From assembly GCF_020662345.1 (NCBI RefSeq), contig NZ_VMOA01000036.1, positions 1-57,969 of the forward strand: a stretch of DNA of 57,969 bases, written 5' to 3'. Below the pieces are notes generated by a model. The model did no database searches, was not told the origin of the DNA, and worked only from the letters and a program-made list of their open reading frames with translations. Both the position numbers and the translations under genes were made by a program. This stretch comes from Methylobacterium sp. W2 (GTDB lineage: Bacteria > Pseudomonadota > Alphaproteobacteria > Rhizobiales > Beijerinckiaceae). Position 1 is the stretch's first letter; every line of letters starts with the position of its first letter. Positions 24,337 through 32,694 of the stretch are shown in pieces.

Positions 24337-26052
24337 TCAGCGCGGCTTGCGCTGCGGCGGCTTCTTGCCGGCTTCGCGTTCGTGGCGGGCGGCGCGGGGG
24401 CTCTTGAAGCCCTTCGGGCCCTCGGCCTCGCGGTCGGGCTCGCCGCCGAGCAGCGCCTCGACCTGGATTTCCGGCGAGCCGTTCTTGGCGAAGGTGGCGG
24501 CGAAGCGCGAGGCGGCGCCGCCGCGGATCTCGAACTTGGTCTCCCGGTCGAAGATGCGGATGGCGCCGATCTCCTGGCGGCCGATATTGCCGCGACGGGT
24601 CAGCATCGGCAGGAGGCGGCGCGGGTCGGCGTTGTCGCGCCGGCCGAGATTGAGCCGGAACCAGACCGAGGGGCCTTCCGCATCGATCCGCGCCGAATCG
24701 GCGGGGTCGTAGACCTTGCGTTCCTTGCGCTCGGGGCCGGCGCCCGGATCGGTGACGTCCTCGGGCTCGGGCAGGCGGGCGCGGTAGATCTTGGCCAGAG
24801 CGGCGGCGAGTTCCTGCGGCGTGCGCTGGGCGAGCAGTGCCTCGCCCATGGCGAGGTCTTCCTCGGCCGGCGTCTCGGTGAAGAGCGGGTCCTGCCACAT
24901 GCGCTCGCCGTCGAGGCGGCGGATCTCGTCCGCCGTGGGCGGGGCGGCCCATTCGGCGTTGACCTTGGCGATGGCGAACATCTGCTCGGCGCGGCGGCGC
25001 TTCGAGGCCGGGATCAGCAGGACGCTGGTGCCCTTGCGGCCCGCGCGCCCGGTCCGGCCGGAGCGGTGCTGCAGCACCTCGGCATCGTGGGGCAGGTCGG
25101 CATGGATGACGAGGCTCACGGTGGGCAGGTCGATGCCGCGGGCCGCGACGTCGGTGGCGACGCAGACCTTGGCGCGGCCGTCGCGCAGGGCCTGGAGTGC
25201 GGCGTTGCGCTCGCCCTGGCCGAGTTCACCCGACAGGGCCACCGCCGAGAAGCCGCGCTCGGTGAGCACCGCCTGGAGATGGCGCACGGCGTTGCGGGTA
25301 TTGCAGAAGACGATGGCGGTGGGCGCATCGGTGTAGCGCAGGGTGTTGACCACCACGTGCTCGATCTCGCGCGGTACCACGCGCACGGCGCGGTAGGTGA
25401 TGTCGGTATGGCCGCGCTCCTGGCCCTTCACGGCGATGCGCAGGGCGTCGTTCTGGTAGCGCTCGGCCAAGCTGGCGATGGCCTTCGGCAGGGTCGCCGA
25501 GAACAGCAGCGTGCGCCGCTCCTTCGGGGTCACCGACAGGATGAATTCGAGGTCGTCGCGGAAGCCGAGATCCAGCATCTCGTCGGCCTCGTCGAGGACG
25601 GCGACGCGCAGGTTCTGGGTGGCGAGGTTGCGCCGTTCCAGATGGTCGCGCAGGCGGCCCGGCGTGCCGACGACGATATGGGCGCCCTCGGCCAGGGCCC
25701 GGCTCTCGCGGCGCGGGTCCATGCCGCCGACGCAGGCGATGACGCGGGCGCCGGTCTCGGCATAGAGCCATTCGAGCTCGCGCTGGACCTGGAGCGCGAG
25801 CTCGCGGGTCGGGGCGATGACGAGGGCCAGGGGCGGGCCGGCCGGCTCCAGCCGCTCGGCATCGCCGAGGAGCGTTTCGGCGAAGGCGAGGCCATAGGCG
25901 ACGGTCTTGCCGGAGCCGGTCTGGGCCGAGACGAGGAGGTCGCGGCCCTGGGCCGCCGCCTCGATCACAGCACTCTGGACGGGGGTCGGGTCTTCGTAGT
26001 TGCGGGCCTCGAGCGCTCGGACGAGCGGGGCCGGCAGGGTAGGAAAGGGCAC
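24337..26052 (-). CDS. DEAD-box RNA helicase with DbpA-like RNA-binding domain
   Basis: A 571-residue helicase. The Q motif and Walker A (AQTGSGKT, ~residues 42-49) are followed by PTRELALQV, the DEAD box in VLDEADEMLDLGF (~150), SAT, and the C-terminal motifs CVATDVAARGIDLP and HRSGRTGRAGRKG (motif VI). Residues ~470-550 resemble the DbpA/CsdA RNA-binding domain (VWFRLNLGRRDNADPRRLLPML). The tail is basic (GKKPPQRKPR). Expected role: unwinding structured RNA in ribosome assembly or cold adaptation. The gene stands alone and is flanked by a family A repeat at its 3' end. Confidence 0.92.
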   Translation of the reverse strand: MPFPTLPAPLVRALEARNYEDPTPVQSAVIEAAAQGRDLLVSAQTGSGKTVAYGLAFAETLLGDAERLEPAGPPLALVIAPTRELALQVQRELEWLYAETGARVIACVGGMDPRRESRALAEGAHIVVGTPGRLRDHLERRNLATQNLRVAVLDEADEMLDLGFRDDLEFILSVTPKERRTLLFSATLPKAIASLAERYQNDALRIAVKGQERGHTDITYRAVRVVPREIEHVVVNTLRYTDAPTAIVFCNTRNAVRHLQAVLTERGFSAVALSGELGQGERNAALQALRDGRAKVCVATDVAARGIDLPTVSLVIHADLPHDAEVLQHRSGRTGRAGRKGTSVLLIPASKRRRAEQMFAIAKVNAEWAAPPTADEIRRLDGERMWQDPLFTETPAEEDLAMGEALLAQRTPQELAAALAKIYRARLPEPEDVTDPGAGPERKERKVYDPADSARIDAEGPSVWFRLNLGRRDNADPRRLLPMLTRRGNIGRQEIGAIRIFDRETKFEIRGGAASRFAATFAKNGSPEIQVEALLGGEPDREAEGPKGFKSPRAARHEREAGKKPPQRKPR

Positions 26053-26335
26053 GGGGCAGGGGCCTTGCAGGCAGACAAGGCAAACCCTGCGGATTCGACT
26101 CGCCCTTCGCGGCGACGTCGCTTCATCCGGTCGTGGGTCCGGCCTCGTTCGGTTACGGAGAGGTTGCTTCTAACTGCAATGGCGCCGTGACGCCACGCCC
26201 CATGCTGCAATGCTTCCAAGCGTCGTTTGCGTAGATCCGGGAGCGCGCGCCGGCCCGCTCCTCCCGTCATCTGGCTGTTCTCCGTCCGATTCGGCTATCC
26301 TCGCCCGGTCGTCAGCCCTCAGGCAGGAACCCCGG

Positions 26336-27430
26336 ATGGACGTACTCGTCATCGGCGCTGGAATCGTCGGCCTCGCGGTGGCGCGGGTCCTCGGCCGGCG
26401 CGGGCATTCGGTCATCGTCGCGGAATCCGAGGGCGCGATCGGGACCGGCGTGTCGTCGCGCAGTTCCGAGGTGATCCATGGCGGGATGTACTACCCCGCC
26501 GGCTCCCTGCGCGCCCGCCACTGCACGCAAGGGCGGCGGAGGCTCTATGATTTCTGCTGGAGCCACGGCGTGCCCCATGCCCGGCCGGGCAAGCTCATCG
26601 TCGCCACGTCGGAGAACGAGCGGGCCGCCCTCGAGGGGATCGCCGAACGCGGCCGGGCCAACGGCGTCGAGGGTCTCGTTGTCCTGGAGGGGCGGGAGGC
26701 CCGCGCTCTGGAGCCGAATCTGTCCTGCGTCGCGGCGCTGCATTCGCCCGAGACCGGCATCGTCGACAGCCACGCCCTGATGCTGGCCCTGCAGGGCGAG
26801 ATCGAGGATGCCGGCGGGGCCATCGCCTTCCATAGCCCGGTCGGGGCGATCCGGCGCGATCAAGGGGGCTGGCGGGTGGAGGTCTGCGGCGAGGAACTGC
26901 CCTTCGACGCCGTGGTCAATGCCGCCGGTCTCGGGGCGCAGGCGGTGGCGCGGGCGGTCGAGCCCTATCCGGTCGAGCGGATTCCGCGGCAAGTCCTCGC
27001 CAAGGGCAGCTATTTCGGCTGCCTCGGCCGTCCGGCTTTCTCGCGCCTGATCTATCCCGCCCCGATGGAGGGCGGCCTCGGCATCCATCTCACCCTCGAT
27101 CTGGCCGGCCGCATGCGCTTCGGGCCGGATGTGGAATGGGTGGAGGCGCCGGATTACGTCGTCGATGCGGGCCGCGCCGAGGCCTTCACCCATGCTATCC
27201 GGCGCTACTGGCCGGGGCTGCCCGATCACGCCCTGACGCCGGATTATGCCGGCATCCGGCCGAAACTCACCGGACGGGGCGAGCCGGCGGCGGATTTCCT
27301 CATCGACGGACCGGACGAGCATGGCTTGAGCCGCCTCGTCCATCTCTTCGGCATCGAGAGCCCCGGCCTGACCTCGAGCCTGTCGCTGGCGGAGGAGGTG
27401 GCGGACCGGCTGGTCGGGGCCGAGGCCTGA
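26336..27430 (+). CDS. FAD-dependent oxidoreductase (L-2-hydroxyglutarate oxidase-like)
   Basis: A 364-residue DAO-family flavoprotein. The FAD-binding Rossmann motif DVLVIGAGIVGLAVARVLGRRG is at residues 2-23, followed by SSRSSEVIHGGMYYP (~40-54), VNAAGLGAQAVA (~200) and a C-terminal GIESPGLTSSLSLAEEVA. The SSRSSEVIHGG(M/I)YYP segment is typical of the LhgO/YgaF L-2-hydroxyglutarate dehydrogenase group, so oxidation of a 2-hydroxy acid is the likely reaction. ATG 26336 is chosen because it opens directly into the FAD motif; an upstream in-frame extension at 26210 has no features. The preceding ~280 bases hold nothing I can identify. Confidence 0.85.
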   Translation: MDVLVIGAGIVGLAVARVLGRRGHSVIVAESEGAIGTGVSSRSSEVIHGGMYYPAGSLRARHCTQGRRRLYDFCWSHGVPHARPGKLIVATSENERAALEGIAERGRANGVEGLVVLEGREARALEPNLSCVAALHSPETGIVDSHALMLALQGEIEDAGGAIAFHSPVGAIRRDQGGWRVEVCGEELPFDAVVNAAGLGAQAVARAVEPYPVERIPRQVLAKGSYFGCLGRPAFSRLIYPAPMEGGLGIHLTLDLAGRMRFGPDVEWVEAPDYVVDAGRAEAFTHAIRRYWPGLPDHALTPDYAGIRPKLTGRGEPAADFLIDGPDEHGLSRLVHLFGIESPGLTSSLSLAEEVADRLVGAEA

Positions 27431-27444
27431 GGATGTGGCGCCGT

Positions 27445-27870
27445 CTAGCTCTCGCAAACGAAGCGCAGTGTGCCGGCGAGGCGGGTCGTGCCGCCGGTAT
27501 CGTTCGGGTGGTTCACGCCGTCGAAGACGGGGATCTCAGCGAAGTCGAACGGGCTGAGCCCGTCGAGGCAGGCGACGTTCACACCATACTGGTTCGGGTT
27601 CGAGCGACGCTGGTGGTGCGTGTAGATTCCGCAGCGCGAGCAAAAGAAGTGCTGCGCCACACCGGTATTGAAGCGATAGCTCGTTAGGGTGTCAGCACCC
27701 TGCAGCACCTTAACGCCGCCGGTCTCCGCCGAGACCACGACGGCCCCCCGCATCCGGCAGTACGAACAGGTGCAGCGTCGGATCGTGCCGAGGCCGGCGC
27801 TGAGCGTCGCCTCGAAGCGAACGGCGCCGCAATGGCATTGTCCGGTCCGCTGATTGAAATCGGCTGCCAT
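27445..27870 (-). CDS. GFA family (CENP-V/glutathione-dependent formaldehyde-activating-like) protein
   Basis: A 141-residue zinc protein with the GFA cysteine pattern: CHCGAVRFEA (~residues 13-22), CTCSYCRMRG (~34-43) and FCSRCGIYTHH (~77-87), which together give the two zinc sites. Family members are related to Gfa of Paracoccus, proposed to help condense formaldehyde with glutathione, but most have not been tested. In a methylotroph-like genome a link to formaldehyde is possible but is not shown by the neighbours. It is convergent with the FAD oxidoreductase, 14 bases apart. Confidence 0.87.
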   Translation of the reverse strand: MAADFNQRTGQCHCGAVRFEATLSAGLGTIRRCTCSYCRMRGAVVVSAETGGVKVLQGADTLTSYRFNTGVAQHFFCSRCGIYTHHQRRSNPNQYGVNVACLDGLSPFDFAEIPVFDGVNHPNDTGGTTRLAGTLRFVCES

Positions 27871-27945
27871 GGCGTTTCGAGCTCCGCTTGCTGAGACTAT
27901 CCAAGGGGATGCCGGAGATGGTTTTCGTCTCCCGTCCCCCTCAGA

Positions 27946-28668
27946 TCAGCCGCCAAAACGTTCCGTCCGGATGAGGCCCGGCTCGATCCCGGCATCGAGG
28001 AGGAGGTCGGCCGCCTGTCCGACGAAGGCGTTTCCGCCGCAGATATAGACGTGGCGCGGAGCACCGAGCCGGTCCAGGGCTTCGCCGATCATCGCCCCGT
28101 CGACCCGCCGGCCGCCGGCCCGCGTCAGGGTGAGCATCAGGTCGAAATGCGCCTCGTCGCGCGCGCGGACGGCCAGTTCTTCCGCCGCGATGATCTCACT
28201 CGCATTGCGCACCGAATACAGCAGCAGGGCGGGCACCTGCGGGGCCGCCGCCGCGCGGTGGCGCAGCATCGCGAGGAGCGGCACCACGCCGGAGCCGCCG
28301 CCGACGAGGAGGAGGGGGCCGCCATCCTCCGGGCGCCAGACGAACGAGCCGCCGATGGGACCGCGCAGCTCGATCGTGTCGCCGATCTCGGCCACGGAAT
28401 CGAAGAAGCCGGAGACCTCGCCATCGGGCAGGCCCTCGATCATCAGCTCGATCGTGCCGTCCGCGCCCGGCGCCGAGGCGATGGAGTAGCTGCGCTGGGC
28501 CTGATAGCCGTCCGGGGCCGTCAGGCGCACGTCCACATGCTGCCCGGCCAGAATCGGCCGGTCGAACGCGATGCGGAACCGGTAGCTCTTCACCCGCCGC
28601 GTGACCGGTTTGATCGCCAGAAGCGTGGCGGTCTGCCAGGGGAGGGGCCGTGCGACCGGATCAATCAC
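27946..28668 (-). CDS. FAD/NAD(P)-binding ferredoxin-reductase-like protein
   Basis: A 240-residue flavoprotein reductase. Residues ~20-105 are the FAD-binding barrel (KSYRFRIAFDRPILAGQHVDVRL; RSYSIAS with the Arg-x-Tyr-Ser flavin motif), and ~110-240 the nucleotide domain (LLLVGGGSGVVPLLAMLRH and the terminal ICGGNAFVGQAADLLLDAG). It lacks a ferredoxin domain. It overlaps by eight bases the upstream gene for a sulfite-oxidase-like molybdoenzyme, so it is probably the redox partner of that enzyme. Confidence 0.88.
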   Translation of the reverse strand: MIDPVARPLPWQTATLLAIKPVTRRVKSYRFRIAFDRPILAGQHVDVRLTAPDGYQAQRSYSIASAPGADGTIELMIEGLPDGEVSGFFDSVAEIGDTIELRGPIGGSFVWRPEDGGPLLLVGGGSGVVPLLAMLRHRAAAAPQVPALLLYSVRNASEIIAAEELAVRARDEAHFDLMLTLTRAGGRRVDGAMIGEALDRLGAPRHVYICGGNAFVGQAADLLLDAGIEPGLIRTERFGG

Positions 28669-29266
28669 CGGTGAAGCGCTGCTCGCGCCAGGGATCGCCG
28701 TACATGTGGTAGCCGCGCAATTCCCAGAATCCGCCCTCGTCCTTCTTGGTGAAGCGCAGGCCCTTCACCCATTTGGCGCTCTTCCAGAAATACAGGTGCG
28801 GCACGAGGAGCCGGGCCGGGCCGCCGTGATCGGGTTCGATCGGCTTGCCCTCGTAATGGGTCGCCACCATCGCCTTCGGGCCGGTGAGATCGGCGACGGG
28901 CACGTTGGTGATGTAGTCGTCATAGCCTTCGGCGAGCAGATACTCGGTGGGGGCCGAGATCCCGGCGGCGGCAAGGATGTCGTCGACGCTGACGCCCTCC
29001 CAGCCGGTGTCGAACTTCGACCATTTCGTCACGCAATGGATGTCGCCGCGCCATGCGGTGCGGGGGAGGGCGGAGAATTCCTCCCAGTTCCAGCTCTTCA
29101 GGGGGCGCGAGCCTTCGCGCAGGGTGAAGCTCCAGCGGTCCATGTCGATGCGCGGGTTCGGACCGATCTGCAGGACGGGGAAGTCCTGTTCGAGATACTG
29201 GCCCGGAGGAAGCCGTTCGCGCGTCGCTTCCGGCGGCCGTCGTCCCGTGAAACCGCGTGTCGCCAT
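28661..29266 (-). CDS. Sulfite-oxidase-like molybdopterin oxidoreductase
   Basis: A 201-residue protein consisting of the sulfite-oxidase-type molybdopterin-binding domain only. The molybdenum-ligand cysteine is in IHCVTKWSKFD (~residue 76), followed by VDDILAAAG, YDDYITNVPVADL, PDHGGPARLLVPHLYFWKSAKWVKGLRF and a C-terminal WELRGYHMYGDPW. There is no haem or dimerisation domain and no evident Tat signal, so it should be cytoplasmic, unlike MsrP. The reductase gene overlaps it. The substrate is unknown. Confidence 0.87.
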   Translation of the reverse strand: MATRGFTGRRPPEATRERLPPGQYLEQDFPVLQIGPNPRIDMDRWSFTLREGSRPLKSWNWEEFSALPRTAWRGDIHCVTKWSKFDTGWEGVSVDDILAAAGISAPTEYLLAEGYDDYITNVPVADLTGPKAMVATHYEGKPIEPDHGGPARLLVPHLYFWKSAKWVKGLRFTKKDEGGFWELRGYHMYGDPWREQRFTGD

Positions 29267-29324
29267 GCCCGTCTCCGTCCGCGCGCTTGCTGAGCGTCTT
29301 CCTTCGAGCTTCGGCCCGAGCGGG

Positions 29325-30935
29325 TCAAGCTGTGCCCGGACACTCGCCCTCGTCCTGCAGACGTCCCGGCAGGATTCCCTCGGCGACGAACAGGATTCCC
29401 TCCGGCCGGTACGCGATCTTCGCGGTCCCGTCGATTTCCTGCGCGAAGGCGCGCTCGATGAGCCGCGAGCCGAACCCTGTCCGCGTCGGCACCGGCACCG
29501 GCGGCCCGCCCGATTCCTCCCAGGTGACGCGGAAGCGGCGCGGCCCGGTGCCGTCGAGGAGGCTCCAGGAGAGCCGGACCCGCCCGGTATCGTTCGACAG
29601 CGCGCCGTATTTCACCGCGTTGGTGGCGAGTTCGTGGAGCGCCATGGCCAAGGCCAGGGCACTGCGCGGCGGCAGCCTGATCTCGCCGCCGTCGAGGTCG
29701 ACGCGCTCCCGCCGCTTGCTCTGGAACGGGGTGAGCGCGCGGTCCGCGATATCGGTGATGGCGGCGCTGTCCCAGGCCTCCTCGGTCAGGACGTCGTTCG
29801 CCGCCGCCAGGGACACCACCCGCGCCTCGAGGGATCGGCCGGCCTCTTCGAGGGAGGGCGCGGTGCGCAGGGTCTGCCGGATGATCGACTGGATGAGCGT
29901 CAGGGTGTTCTTGACCCGATGGGTCAATTCGCCCGCGAGCAGGCTGCGATACTCCTCCGCATGCTTGCGCTCGGTGATGTCGAGGCAGATGCCGGCCATG
30001 CTGACCGGCGTTCCATCGGCGCGGTAGAAGGTCTGGCCGCGGATATGGACCCAGCGCAGGTCGCCGGACGGCGCGATCACCCGATACTCGATATCGTAAT
30101 CGACGTTCCGCTCGATGCAGCGGCGCACCTCGGCCAGCATCCGCTCGCGATCGCCGGAATGGATCATGGCGAGCCATTCGTCATAGCTGAGCGGCGCGTC
30201 GGGATCCCGCCCGAAATTCATCCGGAAATGGTCCGACGTCTCCAGGGTCATGCCGACGAGATCGAGGGTCCAGGAGCCGAGCCGGCCGGCGCCGAGCGCG
30301 AAACGCAGGTTGGTCTCGCTGCGGCGAAGCTCCAGGCTGCGGCGCTCGACCTCGGTCTCCAGGGCATCGCGGTCGTTCTGCAGCCGGACGAGACGGTCCC
30401 TCTCCAACGTCACGTCGAGCTGGGAGGCGAAGAGATAGGCGACCTTGCGATTGGAATCGAAGACCGGCGCGATCAGAAGGCGGTTCCAGAAGACCTCGCC
30501 GTTCTTGCGATGGTTAAGAAGATCGATCTCGATCGGGACGGCCTTGCCGATGGCTTCGCGAATGCGCGCGACATCCGCCGGATCCGTCTGCGGACCCTGG
30601 AGGAACCGGCAATTCCGACCGAGCACTTCCGCACGCGCAAAGCCGGTGGCGCGCTCGAACGCGGCGTTCACGAACACGACCGGGGTGTCGGGCAGGTTGG
30701 GGTCGGCGATGACCATCGGCATCCGGGTCGCGCGCAGAGCCGCGGCGAAGGGATCGGGCCCGTCGACGGAGCGCGCGATTTCCGAGGCGATCCGCTCCTG
30801 TTCGGAGACGTGGATCACCGCACATCGTCCAGGATGATCGAATGCCTCACGCGTCGCCTCGACATACAATCGGACCCGTTCGCCAGGAAGCGATTCGGAC
30901 GGGATACGTTGTACGCCCGAGTTAAGCCCAAGCAA
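29325..30935 (-). CDS. LOV-domain (blue-light) histidine kinase
   Basis: A 536-residue soluble kinase. Residues ~65-180 are a LOV-type PAS domain with the flavin-bonding cysteine motif GRNCRFLQ (Cys ~108) and the downstream NHRKNGEVFWNRLLIAPV. A coiled linker leads to a second PAS domain (~215-325, FRMNFGRDPDAPLSYDEW to YRADGTPVSMAGICLDIT). The HWE/HisKA_2 dimerisation region has its His at ~339 (GELTHRVKNTLTLIQSIIRQT), and the ATPase domain includes ALALAMALHELATNAVKYGAL and TRTGFGSRLIERAF. Such proteins bind FMN and signal blue light to a response regulator. No response regulator gene is adjacent. Confidence 0.9.
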   Translation of the reverse strand: MLGLNSGVQRIPSESLPGERVRLYVEATREAFDHPGRCAVIHVSEQERIASEIARSVDGPDPFAAALRATRMPMVIADPNLPDTPVVFVNAAFERATGFARAEVLGRNCRFLQGPQTDPADVARIREAIGKAVPIEIDLLNHRKNGEVFWNRLLIAPVFDSNRKVAYLFASQLDVTLERDRLVRLQNDRDALETEVERRSLELRRSETNLRFALGAGRLGSWTLDLVGMTLETSDHFRMNFGRDPDAPLSYDEWLAMIHSGDRERMLAEVRRCIERNVDYDIEYRVIAPSGDLRWVHIRGQTFYRADGTPVSMAGICLDITERKHAEEYRSLLAGELTHRVKNTLTLIQSIIRQTLRTAPSLEEAGRSLEARVVSLAAANDVLTEEAWDSAAITDIADRALTPFQSKRRERVDLDGGEIRLPPRSALALAMALHELATNAVKYGALSNDTGRVRLSWSLLDGTGPRRFRVTWEESGGPPVPVPTRTGFGSRLIERAFAQEIDGTAKIAYRPEGILFVAEGILPGRLQDEGECPGTA

Positions 30936-31004
30936 GGCTTCATCTCGACTTATCGGTCGGCGCGAGCGAGATGGTTTCCCGAACGGTTAATTTGCCTCAA
31001 TTAG

Positions 31005-31020
31005 TGTATGTTTACATACA
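31005..31020. promoter_or_regulatory. Palindrome TGTATGT-TT-ACATACA upstream of the LOV kinase
   Basis: Seven-base perfect inverted repeat with a TT centre, in an unusually AT-rich patch 70-85 bases upstream of the LOV kinase start codon. It could be a regulator-binding site. No regulator is suggested by the neighbours. Confidence 0.35.
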
Positions 31021-31103
31021 TAAGATAAGGCCTCCGACGTTGTGTTGTGAACCACGTCCGAATCGACACGCTCGACGGCTCTCGCCGACCCAGAAACGCG
31101 GAA

Positions 31104-31131
31104 CGCCCGCCGCGGTGGAACCGGGCGGGCG
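31104..31131 (-). terminator. Hairpin after the small exported protein gene
   Basis: Eight-bp GC stem CGCCCGCC/GGCGGGCG with a 12-base loop, starting 26 bases after the stop of the small exported protein. It has only a short T-rich tail (GTTTCT) on the minus strand, so it is a probable but imperfect terminator. Confidence 0.55.
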
Positions 31132-31156
31132 CTCTTTGACTGTCGGAGTGCGTGGT

Positions 31157-31456
31157 TCAGCAGCCCTTGGCGGCGTCCGCGGCGGTGGGCTTGCCGTCCT
31201 GCTGCTTGGCCACATCGGAGGCCGAGGTCGCCGTGTTGGCGCCGACATTGTTCATAGCGCCGACGGTGCCGGGCGACTCGGCCTTCGCGCCGGGGCTCAC
31301 ATTGCCGGTCGCGGCGGGATCGACCTTTGAGCTCTTGTCGTTCGTGGCTGCCTTCCCGTCCGCCGTCGAACCGGTCGCGCAGGGAGCGGCGATGGCCATC
31401 GCGGAGCTGAGCATGACGATGGCGCCGGCGCCGACGAGCTTGGAAATCTGTCGCAT
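31157..31456 (-). CDS. Small exported protein, stress-promoter controlled
   Basis: A 99-residue protein with a signal peptide (MRQISKLVGAGAIVMLSSAMAIAA, likely cleaved after AIA or IAA). The mature part is polar and low complexity, rich in Ala, Lys, Thr, Asp and Gly, and contains two cysteines, one just after the signal and one as the final residue, which could form a disulfide. A segment reading GTVGAMNNVGANTATSASDVA may be the conserved core. I know of similar small, unnamed exported proteins in Methylobacterium-like genomes but no function. A good ribosome site (GGAGGAA) precedes ATG 31456, and a GGAAC-N17-CGTT promoter lies about 32-57 bases upstream. Confidence 0.7.
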   Translation of the reverse strand: MRQISKLVGAGAIVMLSSAMAIAAPCATGSTADGKAATNDKSSKVDPAATGNVSPGAKAESPGTVGAMNNVGANTATSASDVAKQQDGKPTAADAAKGC

Positions 31457-31487
31457 CTATTCCTCCAGGAAGTAGTTCTGCCCTCAC

Positions 31488-31513
31488 AACGGAAGCGGGG
31501 CTTCATTCGTTCC
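31488..31513 (-). promoter_or_regulatory. EcfG-type (general stress response) promoter
   Basis: On the minus strand: GGAAC (31513-31509), a 17-base spacer, and CGTT (31491-31488). This matches the GGAAC-N16/17-CGTT consensus of the alphaproteobacterial general stress sigma factor EcfG. It is 32-57 bases upstream of the small exported protein's ATG, so a transcript would carry a leader of roughly 25 bases. Confidence 0.75.
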
Positions 31514-31665
31514 CGGATCTTTCTGAATTGTCCCGCTTACGGAAAGACAAAATCGCAAGGGACGGTAAGGACAAGCTTATCAGTGCGGTGGTGCAGTGCG
31601 CCGTTGTTTGTGCTCGTTGTTTTGCGTTGCACAAGATCGTCCACGGCGAACATCTAATGCTGTGA

Positions 31666-32580
31666 TTATCGATGCGGGGAGACGATCGTCGAATGATCCA
31701 TTTCGTCGACGGCGACGCTCAGGACCTCTGTGAGGAGCGAGGCGAGACGTTCGACGGCCGGATCGGACCTCGCCGGAGCCTTGAGCAGACGCAAGGACAG
31801 AGACGGCAGATCGGGCAGGCCCGATTCCGTCGCATCGAGCGCCGTGACGGAGGCGGGCAGGCCGTGGGGGGTGCGAACGGTCAGGCCGAGTCCGGCCGAG
31901 ACGGCGGCCCACAGGCCCGCGAGACCCGGACTGCTGAACGAGATCCGCCAGGGGATCGCCGCCGCGTCGAGGGCGCTCAGGGCGGCGTGCCGGAACAGGC
32001 AGGGCGATCCGAACAGGACCAGGGGAAGGGGGCGGTCGGCGCCGGGCGTGATGCCGCGACGCGGTCCGATCCAGGCCATCGGCAGGGTTCCGAGGACGGC
32101 GCCGCCCCGCTCACCCCCTTCCTCGTCCCAGAGGAGCGCGAGATCGAGATGGCCCTCGTCCAGGCCCGAGCGCAGGGTCGCGTTCCGGTCCACCTGCGCA
32201 TCGATCCTCACGCCGGGATGCAGGCGCGCGAAGCGCCCGAGGGTCTCCGGAAGCCAGGTCTCGGCGAAATCCTGCGGCAGGCCGATCCGGACCCGGCCGG
32301 ACAAGGCCGGCGAACCGAGCGCACCGAGGGCGGCATCGTTCAGCTCCAGCAGCCTGCGGGCATAGCCGAGCAACATCTCGCCCGCTTCGGTGAGGACGAG
32401 ACCGCGGCCGAGCTTCTGCACCAGGACCTGTCCGACCTGATCCTCGAGCTTGCGCAATTGCAGGCTGATCGCAGAAGGCGACCGGCCGAGCCGTGACGCC
32501 GCCTTGGCGAAGCTGCCGAGCTCGATCCCGGTCACGAACGACCGCAGCACGTCCATGTCGAGGTTGACCGGCAGCGGCAT
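31666..32580 (-). CDS. LysR family transcriptional regulator
   Basis: A 304-residue LysR protein with an N-terminal HTH (VLRSFVTGIELGSFAKAASRLGRSPSAISLQLRKLEDQVG, ~residues 9-48) and a type 2 periplasmic-binding-like effector domain (GRVRIGLPQDFAETWLPETL; DLALLWDEEG). It is divergent from the tautomerase gene with 114 bases between the starts. That gap holds a pair of TTTTCCAAA direct repeats, a likely binding site. The effector is unknown. Confidence 0.9.
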   Translation of the reverse strand: MPLPVNLDMDVLRSFVTGIELGSFAKAASRLGRSPSAISLQLRKLEDQVGQVLVQKLGRGLVLTEAGEMLLGYARRLLELNDAALGALGSPALSGRVRIGLPQDFAETWLPETLGRFARLHPGVRIDAQVDRNATLRSGLDEGHLDLALLWDEEGGERGGAVLGTLPMAWIGPRRGITPGADRPLPLVLFGSPCLFRHAALSALDAAAIPWRISFSSPGLAGLWAAVSAGLGLTVRTPHGLPASVTALDATESGLPDLPSLSLRLLKAPARSDPAVERLASLLTEVLSVAVDEMDHSTIVSPHR

Positions 32581-32585
32581 TGAGT

Positions 32586-32629
32586 TTTTCCAAACGATTG
32601 GTTCAGAATTACGAGATTTTCCAAATCAT
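32586..32629. promoter_or_regulatory. Paired direct repeats TTTTCCAAANNAT
   Basis: Two copies (32586-32598 and 32617-32629) 31 bases apart, or about three helical turns, in the divergent LysR/tautomerase promoter region. The same-face spacing suggests cooperative binding by the LysR protein. Confidence 0.45.
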
Positions 32630-32694
32630 CCTGTCGAGGCAAGCTCCCCTCGTCAATCGCGGATCGTCCGCGATGCGACAGGGAGAAGAGCGTC

